From NCBI GenBank assembly GCA_017472375.1, contig JAFUQL010000123.1, positions 1-8,379 on the forward strand: DNA of 8,379 nt, in the 5' to 3' direction. The notes under the pieces are model-generated. The model was not told where the DNA came from, searched no databases, and saw nothing but the letters and a program-made list of their open reading frames with translations. How positions within the stretch are numbered: the stretch's first letter is position 1; every line of letters begins with the position of its first letter. Shown piece after piece: positions 1-4,942 of the stretch. The translations under genes were made by a program, and so were the position numbers. The DNA comes from Oscillospiraceae bacterium (lineage in GTDB: Bacteria > Bacillota > Clostridia > Oscillospirales > Ruminococcaceae).

Positions 1-573
1 CTCGTGCGAGAGGTGCCAGAGGTTCTTATCCTTGGAGTAGTTGGTCTCACGGTTGATCTTGAGGGGGATGTTGTGCGCCTCGGCGTAGTCGATCTCCTCC
101 TCACGGGATTTGATATCTCACTCACGCCAGGGGGCGATGATGGGCATCTCGGGAGCGAAGGCCTTGATGGCCAGCTCAAAGCGGACCTGGTCGTTGCCCT
201 TGCCGGTGCAGCCGTGGCAGATGGCGTCAGCGCCCTCTTTGATGGCGATCTCGGCCAGGCCCTTGGCGATGCAGGGGCGGGCGTGGCTGGTGCCCAGCAG
301 GTACTCCTCGTACTTGGCGCCGGCCTTCAGGCAGGGCCAGATGTACTCCTCAACGTACTCGTCCTTCAGGTCCAGAATGTACAGCTTGGAAGCGCCGGTC
401 TTGAGGGCCTTCTCCTCCAGGCCGTCCAGCTCGGTGCCCTGGCCCACGTCGCCGGAGACCGCGATGACCTCGCAGTTGTTGTAGTTCTCCTTCAGCCAGG
501 GGATGATGATGGAAGTATCCAGACCGCCGGAGTAGGCGAGTACGACCTTCTTGATGTCCTGCTTCTTTTTCAT
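1..573 (-). pseudogene. argG: Argininosuccinate synthase, 5' part, interrupted by in-frame TGA
   Basis: ArgG condenses citrulline and aspartate, using ATP, to argininosuccinate in the cytosolic arginine pathway. The N-terminal nucleotide-binding half is clear: AYSGGLDTS (residues about 13-21, the PP-loop signature), GTSHARPCIAKG, and HGCTGKGNDQVRFE (the second family signature). The ATG at 573 has AGAGGGA seven bases upstream. After codon 151 (...IAPWRE) the frame meets TGA at 118-120, then continues open for 39 codons to the window edge as DIKSREEEIDYAEAHNI..., which is also typical ArgG. The family sequence here is PWREWDIKSREE, so the stop sits exactly at a conserved Trp and needs one TGG-to-TGA change. 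A 151-residue product would lack the citrulline/aspartate-binding and tetramerisation regions and should be inactive. Other genes here end in TGA, so recoding of TGA as Trp is unlikely; a sequencing or assembly error is possible. The 3' end lies outside the window. Identity is certain; the inactivation is seen in the sequence but unverified. Confidence 0.93.
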
Positions 574-631
574 GTCAGATTCCCTCTCTATCTTTCTTCG
601 CGGCGCGGGGGCCGTGTGTCAGCCCGCCGGC

Positions 632-649
632 TTTGAATAAATATTCATG
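632..649. promoter_or_regulatory. ARG box 1 (ArgR/AhrC operator)
   Basis: TTTGAATAAATATTCATG contains the perfect core TGAAT-AAAT-ATTCA, matching the ArgR/AhrC consensus WNTGAATWWWWATTCANW at all but the last position. It sits just downstream of the predicted argG start, roughly +5 to +22, where a bound arginine-ArgR hexamer would block transcription. The match and its place in front of argG make an arginine-responsive operator very likely. Confidence 0.85.
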
Positions 650-652
650 CGA

Positions 653-670
653 CACGAATTATTATACACC
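653..670. promoter_or_regulatory. ARG box 2, overlapping the argG -10
   Basis: CACGAATTATTATACACC holds the weaker core CGAAT-TATT-ATACA, two mismatches from TGAAT-WWWW-ATTCA. It is separated from box 1 by exactly 3 bp (21 bp centre to centre), the spacing of tandem operators bound by an ArgR hexamer in well-studied arginine genes. It contains the -10 TATAAT, so occupancy would exclude RNA polymerase. The spacing raises confidence despite the mismatches. Confidence 0.65.
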
Positions 671-688
671 GATTCCCGGAACAGTCAA
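661..688 (-). promoter_or_regulatory. argG sigma-A promoter
   Basis: On the minus strand, TTGACT (683-688) is followed after 16 bases by a perfect TATAAT (661-666). It lies in an AT-rich island between the upstream gene's stop at 790 and argG. The predicted start is near 653, giving a 5' leader of about 80 bases with a GC-rich middle. It lets argG be transcribed independently, although no terminator separates argG from the upstream GIY-YIG/GNAT gene, so read-through is also possible. Confidence 0.85.
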
Positions 689-759
689 TGCAAATCTTGC
701 ACAAACTTTCCAGAATGACCCCTTGGTTTTTGCCATTTTCGCCAACGCAATGCATCTGT

Positions 760-777
760 ATTGCATATTCATGCATA
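760..777. promoter_or_regulatory. Possible distal ARG-like box
   Basis: The palindrome TGCAT-ATTC-ATGCA (762-775) resembles ARG boxes in which the half-site is TGCAT rather than TGAAT. It lies about 75 bp upstream of the argG -35 and 128 bp from the centre of box 1, a layout that could support looping as at some AhrC-controlled promoters. It may also be a chance AT-rich palindrome just after the upstream gene's stop. Confidence 0.3.
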
Positions 778-789
778 ATATACAGCATT

Positions 790-1671
790 TCACAGCGTCT
801 GCCAGTCTCCCCCGGCCTCCGCGCCGGCAAAGATCGCGCACACCCGCTCGCCGGGCAGGGCGGGCCGCACCGGGGCGGGGGCCTCCTCGCCCTCATGCAG
901 GCTCATCAGCCAGTGGGTGATGCCCAGCCAGCGGCCGTCCTTGTAGCCGCAGCGGCGGTTCATGCTCTCCTTTTTGAAGCCCATCGCCCGGTGCAGGGCA
1001 TCCGAGTGGGGGTTGGGGATGGTGACCACCCCGTAGGCGTTCCAGTAGCCCTGCTCCTTCAGGATGGCCAGCAGCGCGGAGTAGAGCACCCGCCCTGCCC
1101 CCATGCCCCGGGCATCCGGCGCGCAGTAGATGCCGGTCTCGGCATCCCATTCATAGGCGGCATAGGGCCGCCACGGGTGGGCGCAGGCGAAGCCCAGCAG
1201 CCGTCCGTCGCCGCCGCGGGCCAGGATAAAAGGACCCTTGGCCAGGATCCCGGCGATGTAGTCCCGGTATTCCTCCACAGTGGGGCGCTGGGTGACGAAG
1301 GTGGCCACGCTGTGGTCCACATACCAGCCGTAGACCTCCAGCACCTCGGCGGCGTCCTCCGGGGCCGCCATGGACAGATGCACCGTGCGGGCCGCGGCCC
1401 ATGCGGCGGCCATGGCCTCCTTCTGCTCCTTGGGCAGCGCCTTCACCTCGGCCTCCCGGCGCTGGCCGGGGCCGCGGCCCGGGTCGGCCTGCCGCTCGGC
1501 CCACGCGAGGGACACAAAGCCCTTGCCGCGCACACACTTGCTGCCCCGGCCGGAGCGGTGGGCGGCCATCCGCTTGCCCAGGTCGTCGGTCCAGCCGGTG
1601 TACAGGCTGCCGTCGGCACAGCGCACCATATAGACCCAGCTTTCGGGGACGGTGAGGGTGGGGTTGCTCAT
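790..1671 (-). CDS. GIY-YIG domain fused to GNAT acetyltransferase
   Basis: Two domains lie in one uninterrupted frame of 293 residues. Residues about 11-92 form a small UhbQ/YhbQ-like GIY-YIG nuclease domain: WVYMVRCADGSLYTGW (core tyrosines Y14 and Y24), the conserved Arg in LGKRMAAH (R34), and a terminal RREAEVKALPKEQKEA helix with the usual acidic residue. Residues about 97-262 form a GNAT domain like phosphinothricin N-acetyltransferases: YVDHSVATF, the ETGIY strand, the acetyl-CoA loop RGMGAG (188-193), VTIPNPHSDALHRAMGF, and GYKDGRWLG. The last 30 residues are an Ala/Pro-rich tail. I place the start at the ATG at 1671, which has AAAGGAGGG about eight bases upstream; a start 11 codons earlier would overlap the preceding gene. 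The stop of that gene is 13 bases upstream, so the pair is an operon. The acetylated substrate, and whether the nuclease domain cuts DNA, cannot be told from sequence. The domain calls are firm and the fusion is unusual. Confidence 0.85.
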   Translation of the reverse strand: MSNPTLTVPESWVYMVRCADGSLYTGWTDDLGKRMAAHRSGRGSKCVRGKGFVSLAWAERQADPGRGPGQRREAEVKALPKEQKEAMAAAWAAARTVHLSMAAPEDAAEVLEVYGWYVDHSVATFVTQRPTVEEYRDYIAGILAKGPFILARGGDGRLLGFACAHPWRPYAAYEWDAETGIYCAPDARGMGAGRVLYSALLAILKEQGYWNAYGVVTIPNPHSDALHRAMGFKKESMNRRCGYKDGRWLGITHWLMSLHEGEEAPAPVRPALPGERVCAIFAGAEAGGDWQTL

Positions 1672-1684
1672 GGTGGTCCCTCCT

Positions 1685-2104
1685 TTACAGGGTGCGCTGG
1701 GCATCCAGCTTCTTCTGCATGAACTCGTTCAGCACGTCCTCCAGAAACACCGGCTCCTTATAGCCGAAGGCCTCCTTCAGGAACATCAGGGTGATGACCG
1801 TGCGGCGGCCCTGCTCCATGCGCAGGGCGTACAGGGTATCCACCGGCTGCTGGGTGGGGCGGTGCAGGGTGAAGTGCAGCAGGTAGCTTCCGTCCGGCTC
1901 CCGGTCGCAGGTATAGAGGAACACATCTTCCTCAGTGTGCGCCCGCATCCGGTCGATGCAGTCGTCGATGGGCAGGTCGGTGCGGTATTCCATGGTGCCG
2001 GCAAGGCCGGGGGCCTCCTGGCGGCGGCGCTCCTGCCGGCTGAGCAGCCGGGCCATCAGCGCCACCAGAACAACGATCACGACACCGTAAAGCAGGGTAT
2101 ACAA
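1685..2104 (-). CDS. Small single-pass membrane protein, unknown function
   Basis: I do not recognise this family. The start is a TTG at 2104 preceded by AAGGGAGGAA with eight bases between; a longer reading from 2278 would run through the leader and promoter and has no good ribosome site. The 139-residue product has one N-terminal membrane helix (about residues 2-20, LLYGVVIVVLVALMARLL) followed by the basic cluster SRQERRR, predicting a cytoplasmic C-terminal domain. That domain (about 35-139) is mixed alpha/beta: DLPIDDCIDRMR, then the strands EEDVFLYTCD, GSYLLHFTLH and TVITLMFLK, and a final amphipathic helix FLEDVLNEFMQKKLD. It is the first gene of the operon with the GIY-YIG/GNAT gene, whose ribosome site overlaps its stop. 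Expression probably starts at the extended -10 at 2183-2191. The function is unknown, and nothing ties it clearly to acetylation. Confidence 0.75.
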   Translation of the reverse strand: MYTLLYGVVIVVLVALMARLLSRQERRRQEAPGLAGTMEYRTDLPIDDCIDRMRAHTEEDVFLYTCDREPDGSYLLHFTLHRPTQQPVDTLYALRMEQGRRTVITLMFLKEAFGYKEPVFLEDVLNEFMQKKLDAQRTL

Positions 2105-2141
2105 GGCAGGTTCCTCCCTTGGGGCAGTTTTTTCACAGTCG

Positions 2142-2159
2142 GCCCGCCTTTTTGCGGGC
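2142..2159 (-). repeat. Short leader hairpin of the leftward operon
   Basis: GCCCGC (2142-2147) and GCGGGC (2154-2159) form a 6-bp stem with a 6-base loop in the leader between the extended -10 and the ribosome site. No T tract follows on the minus strand that would make it an attenuator. It may simply structure the leader. Confidence 0.35.
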
Positions 2160-2182
2160 ACGGCCGGTTTGTTCACAGAATG

Positions 2183-2191
2183 AGTATAACA
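2183..2191 (-). promoter_or_regulatory. Extended -10 promoter for the leftward operon
   Basis: On the minus strand TGT-TATACT (2183-2191) is an extended -10 (TGn plus a near-consensus hexamer). No good -35 is visible at 17 bp, which is usual for this class. The predicted start is near 2176, giving a leader of about 70 bases to the TTG start at 2104. The leader holds a GCCCGC/GCGGGC stem with a 6-base loop at 2142-2159. Confidence 0.6.
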
Positions 2192-2206
2192 TATTTGTCC
2201 GCCCTG

Positions 2207-2215
2207 TGGTATACT
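2207..2215 (+). promoter_or_regulatory. Extended -10 promoter for the rightward operon
   Basis: TGG-TATACT (2207-2215) is an extended -10 element. Its -35 window (about 2187-2192) coincides with the -10 of the divergent promoter, and the reverse also holds. The predicted start is near 2222, about 86 bases before the ATG at 2308. Confidence 0.6.
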
Positions 2216-2220
2216 GTTCT

Positions 2221-2264
2221 CATTCGGCCCCGTTCCCCATTTTTCGCGCGGTGCGGGCCGAATG
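2221..2264 (+). repeat. 10-bp inverted repeat at the 5' end of the leader
   Basis: CATTCGGCCC (2221-2230) and GGGCCGAATG (2255-2264) are perfect inverted copies separated by 24 bases. Because the predicted transcript starts near 2222, the RNA would open with a stem-loop, which could protect the 5' end or control expression. In DNA it could also be a repressor site next to the promoter. There is no T tract, so it is not a terminator. Confidence 0.55.
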
Positions 2265-2307
2265 TGTTCCCGCAGCAAACCATACTTTAGAATAAAGAGG
2301 TATCCCC

Positions 2308-2820
2308 ATGAATCCCAATCTCTCCATCACCAAAAAGACCTATTACGCCCTGGGCATGGTGGGCGTGGCCTGCGGCATGACCAGCGCCCTCAGCGCGCTG
2401 GTGCTGGGGCAGAGCATGGCCGCGCTGGACAGCGTGTCCTTCGGCCTCATCGGCATGATGCTCCTGCTGTTAGCGGCGGTGAAGGGGCAGCCCGGCAAGC
2501 TCAAGAGCCGGTACTTCCTGTGCTTTGTACTGCTGCTGCTCTCCATGCTGAACCAGAACCCCCTCATCCACGCCCTGCTGGGTGCGGGAGTGTGGCCCCT
2601 GCTGATGCACACCGAGGCCAAAGTCGGCCCTGACCTGGGCCGGCAGCTCCAGGCGGTGGCCCTCAGCGAGGTGCTGTATCTGGCCGCATGGGTGCTGGCC
2701 TCCGGCCCGCTGACCCTGCTGCAGACCGCCGCGAACCTGCTGGGCTTCGTGCGGCTGGTGGCCCGCGCCTGGGCCAGCTACAGCCTGTACCGCGCCCAGC
2801 TCGCCGACCCTGACCGCTGA
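2308..2820 (+). CDS. Small polytopic membrane protein, unknown function
   Basis: I do not recognise this 170-residue protein. It is strongly hydrophobic, with about five or six probable membrane segments: roughly 12-37, 44-59, 69-83, 86-101, 117-133 and 136-152. Short basic stretches lie between the second and third segments (KGQPGKLKSR) and at the C-terminus (RLVARAW...YRAQ). It has no signal peptidase site or catalytic motif that I can name. The ATG at 2308 follows AAAGAGGT at normal spacing. The gene heads a rightward operon: the next start is only 23 bases after its stop and encodes a secreted glycoside hydrolase-like lipoprotein. A role in envelope or export could be imagined from that neighbour, but nothing in the sequence demonstrates it. 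Confidence 0.8.
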   Translation: MNPNLSITKKTYYALGMVGVACGMTSALSALVLGQSMAALDSVSFGLIGMMLLLLAAVKGQPGKLKSRYFLCFVLLLLSMLNQNPLIHALLGAGVWPLLMHTEAKVGPDLGRQLQAVALSEVLYLAAWVLASGPLTLLQTAANLLGFVRLVARAWASYSLYRAQLADPDR

Positions 2821-2843
2821 CCCGCCCAAGAAGGAGGAACCCC

Positions 2844-4100
2844 ATGTCCAAGCACATCCTGTCCTTGCTGCTCGCCCTGACCCTGTGCCTGCTGGCCGGC
2901 TGTGGCGGCGACCCCGCCGCCCCGGGCGCTGACCCGGTCAGCGCGCCGGCCGCCCCCACCGCTGCACCCGGGGAGTGCGGGGAGTACCGGGCCGTCTGGA
3001 TCAGTTATCTGGAGTGGCAGGGGGCGGATTTCTCCGGCGAGGAGGCCTTCCGCGCCCAGATGGGGGACTGGTTCGACCGGTACGCCGCCATGGGGCTGAA
3101 CACGGTGATCGCGCAGGTGCGGCCCTTCGGGGATGCGCTGTACGAGAGCGGGCTGTTCCCCTGGAGCCATCTCTGCACCGGCGTGCAGGGCCAGGCCCCC
3201 GGCTTTGACCCGCTGGCGGTGCTGGTGGAGGAGGCCCACGCCCGCGGCCTGCGGCTGGAGGCATGGCTGAACCCCTACCGCATCGCCCTGAACGGCAATT
3301 TGCCCGGCGAGCTGGCCGCCGACAACCTGTATCACACCCACCCGGACTGGGTGAAGGCGGTGGAGCCGGGGCTGTATCTGGACCCCGCCAGCGAGGAGGT
3401 ACAGGCCTACATCGCACAGGGCGTGGCCGAGATCCTGCAGAACTATGAGGTGGACGGCATCCACCTGGACGACTACTTCTACCCCACCACCGATGAGAGC
3501 TTTGATGCGGACGCCTACGCCGCCTACTGCGAGGCCGCCGGCCGGGATGCCCTGGGCCTGGGCGACTGGCGGCGGGAGAACGTGAACGCGCTGGTGAGCC
3601 GGCTGTACCGGCTGGTGCATCTGGACGAGGCGGCATCCGGGCGGGGCGCGGTGCTGGGCATCTCGCCCCAGGGCAACAACGACAACAACTACGCCATGCA
3701 GTACAGCGACGTGGCCCTGTGGCTGGCGCAGCCCGGCTATGTGGACTATGTGATGCCACAGGTATACTGGGGCTACGGCTACACCCTGCAGAGCGGAAGC
3801 ACCCGCTTTGCCTTCGAGAACATCACCGCCGAGTGGTGCGCCCTGCCCCGGGCCGAGGGGGTGGCGCTGTACTTCGGCCTCGGTGCCTACCGCATCGGAG
3901 ACGGGGACGGCGGCAGCTACGACAACGCGGTGGCCCAGTGGCAGACCGGCCGCAACCTGGCCGACATGGTGACCACCCTGCGGGGGCTGGACTGTGACGG
4001 CTGGGCGCTGTACCGCAGCGATTTCCTTGTGCGCAACGGCGCCTGGAGCGAGCTGGCCGCCGCCGAGTGCGCCGCACTGGCCGAGCTCTGCACCGATTGA
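2844..4100 (+). CDS. GHL10/DUF187-family glycoside hydrolase-like lipoprotein
   Basis: This is a predicted surface lipoprotein of 418 residues. A type II signal peptide ends in the lipobox LAGC with Cys20 as the lipidated residue, followed by an Ala/Pro-rich linker (about 24-43). The rest is a TIM-barrel of the GHL10 (DUF187, YngK-like) family: RAVWISYLEW (49-58), NTVIAQVRPFGDALY (86-100), EAWLNPYRI (139-147), DGIHLDDYFYP (204-214), GISPQGNND (272-280), DYVMPQVYWGY (301-311) and GWALYR (386-391). The Asp pair in HLDDY and other strand-end acids are candidate catalytic residues. Family members are thought to act on cell-wall or extracellular glycans, but the substrate is not established, and I cannot tell it here. 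The length is close to complete for a single-domain member. The ATG follows AAGGAGGAA, and the gene is probably cotranscribed with the membrane protein 23 bases upstream. No terminator is evident after it. Confidence 0.88.
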   Translation: MSKHILSLLLALTLCLLAGCGGDPAAPGADPVSAPAAPTAAPGECGEYRAVWISYLEWQGADFSGEEAFRAQMGDWFDRYAAMGLNTVIAQVRPFGDALYESGLFPWSHLCTGVQGQAPGFDPLAVLVEEAHARGLRLEAWLNPYRIALNGNLPGELAADNLYHTHPDWVKAVEPGLYLDPASEEVQAYIAQGVAEILQNYEVDGIHLDDYFYPTTDESFDADAYAAYCEAAGRDALGLGDWRRENVNALVSRLYRLVHLDEAASGRGAVLGISPQGNNDNNYAMQYSDVALWLAQPGYVDYVMPQVYWGYGYTLQSGSTRFAFENITAEWCALPRAEGVALYFGLGAYRIGDGDGGSYDNAVAQWQTGRNLADMVTTLRGLDCDGWALYRSDFLVRNGAWSELAAAECAALAELCTD

Positions 4101-4135
4101 TGGGACAAACACAAAACCATCACCCCCCGCGTGTA

Positions 4136-4164
4136 TTGTAACGGGGGCGAAATTCGTCTATAAT
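4136..4164 (+). promoter_or_regulatory. Sigma-A promoter for the small lipoprotein
   Basis: TTGTAA (4136-4141) and a perfect TATAAT (4159-4164) are 17 bp apart, in the AT-rich part of the 141-bp gap between two plus-strand genes. The predicted start is near 4171. The -35 lies between the arms of a CCCCCG/CGGGGG inverted repeat (4124-4129 and 4142-4147), a possible regulator site or chance. Confidence 0.82.
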
Positions 4165-4172
4165 AACAAAAA

Positions 4173-4210
4173 GGCCGCGCTGCCCGCCCATCGGGGCAGG
4201 GCGCAGGGCC
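4173..4210 (+). repeat. Leader stem-loop upstream of the small lipoprotein
   Basis: GGCC-GCGC-TGCCC (4173-4185) can pair with GGGCA-GCGC-GGCC elements (4194-4210), leaving two small bulges and an 8-base loop. It begins within a few bases of the predicted transcript start and ends about 20 bases before the ribosome site GGAGGT. With no T tract following, it is more likely an RNA-stability or leader structure than an attenuator. Confidence 0.5.
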
Positions 4211-4241
4211 GAAACCACAAACATCACGGAGGTACATCCCT

Positions 4242-4808
4242 ATGAAACGCACCCTGCTGCGCCTTGCGGCGCTGGCCGTGGCCCTGTGCCTGGCCCTGAG
4301 CCTGACCGCCTGCGGCGGCTCTGAGGACGAAGAGGAAGAGCCCGGCTTGCCTCAGGCCGTTCTGGGCGGCGAGGACGTGCCCTATCCCGAGGGCTTTGAC
4401 ACCACTGCCAAGTACAACGCCGCCATGAACGGAAACACCCTGTGCATCGCCTTCAACGGCATCATGACCCGCACCACCGATTACTTCCAGACCAGCGGCA
4501 GCTCCATCACCCTGACCGCCGCGGCCACCACCGAGAGCACCGGCCTGCGCACCTTCAAGGCAGCCCTGTGGCAGAAAGTGGAGGGCGGCAGCATCTATGT
4601 GGAGGGCGCTACCCTTGAGTTCGGAGCCGACGGCGAGCTGTACACCGGCACCTTCGAGGGCCTTGACCCCGACAAGGAGTACAAGGTGACCATCTCCTAC
4701 GACAGCGGCTACTACACCATCACCGGCGGCATGTCCATCGAGGGCATCGCCACCGCCGAGGAGCTGGCCGCCCGCGCCGAGGCAGCTGCCGCAGACACTG
4801 CGGCCTGA
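4242..4808 (+). CDS. Small lipoprotein with beta-rich domain, unknown function
   Basis: This 188-residue protein has a type II signal peptide (MKRTLLRLAALAVAL...) ending in the lipobox LTAC, with Cys24 lipidated, then a short acidic tether (SEDEEEEP, 27-34). The mature part (about 45-170) is rich in predicted beta strands: TLCIAFNGI, SITLTAA, LRTFKAALWQKV, GSIYVEGATLEF, ELYTGTFEGLDPDKEYKVTISYD and YYTITGGMSIEG. The GLDPDKEYKVTISY stretch has the turn-plus-Tyr pattern common in fibronectin type III and related beta sandwiches, but the match is too short to assign the fold. An Ala-rich helix (172-188) ends it. The ATG follows CGGAGGT at good spacing. The gene has its own promoter and a strong terminator, so it can be monocistronic. 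A surface ligand- or glycan-binding role near the upstream hydrolase is only inference. Confidence 0.85.
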   Translation: MKRTLLRLAALAVALCLALSLTACGGSEDEEEEPGLPQAVLGGEDVPYPEGFDTTAKYNAAMNGNTLCIAFNGIMTRTTDYFQTSGSSITLTAAATTESTGLRTFKAALWQKVEGGSIYVEGATLEFGADGELYTGTFEGLDPDKEYKVTISYDSGYYTITGGMSIEGIATAEELAARAEAAAADTAA

Positions 4809-4834
4809 TCCCCCCATTCGCTTCCCGCAGCACC

Positions 4835-4872
4835 GAGCGCCCCCGCCCATCCGGGCGGAGGCGCTCTTTTTT
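4835..4872 (+). terminator. Rho-independent terminator after the small lipoprotein
   Basis: Arms 4835-4848 and 4853-4866 pair over 14 positions with one mismatch around the loop ATCC, followed directly by six T residues (4867-4872). It lies 27 bases after the stop at 4808 and is a textbook intrinsic terminator. Confidence 0.95.
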
Positions 4873-4886
4873 ACAGCACGCAAAAT

Positions 4887-4918
4887 GCCCCGGGCCTGCC
4901 GCAAGGCAGGCCCGGGGC
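4887..4918 (-). terminator. Hairpin terminator of the amidohydrolase/NhaC operon
   Basis: Arms 4887-4900 and 4905-4918 form a perfect 14-bp GC-rich stem around a 4-base loop. It lies 25 bases past the NhaC stop on the minus strand and is followed there by ATTTTG, a short T run. The T tract is weak, so termination may rely mainly on the stem and on the convergent terminator next to it. Confidence 0.75.
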
Positions 4919-4942
4919 CGTCTTTATCTCACAGGGGATGTC

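Larger units (their letters stand above)
574..789. other. Regulatory intergenic region upstream of argG
   Basis: These 216 bases hold the argG leader, its promoter and the ARG-type operators. They are clearly more AT-rich than the flanking genes from about 630 to 785. I see no small gene and no terminator for the upstream operon. Confidence 0.7.

Noticed and set aside
118..120. TGA read as Trp through a variant genetic code
   Set aside because: Several intact genes here end in TGA (for example at 2820 and 4808) and others use TGG for Trp throughout, so a code change is not supported.
4..636. A 210-codon plus-strand reading frame opposite argG
   Set aside because: It is the antisense shadow of argG in GC-rich DNA; no ribosome site and a low-complexity Gly/Val/Leu product.
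1440..1500. Possible pair of compensating frameshifts in the GIY-YIG part, where the protein reads DPGRGPGQRREAE
   Set aside because: The stretch is Gly/Pro-rich and about two residues longer than usual, and an alternative frame reads Ala-rich, but the flanking motifs are in one frame and no homologue is at hand to prove it.
2142..2159. Leader hairpin as an attenuator or riboswitch
   Set aside because: The stem is only 6 bp, without a T tract or a known aptamer pattern.
2105..2278. An N-terminal extension of the small membrane protein up to position 2278
   Set aside because: It would read through the promoter and leader, has no ribosome site, and leaves the strong GGAGG before the TTG at 2104 unexplained.
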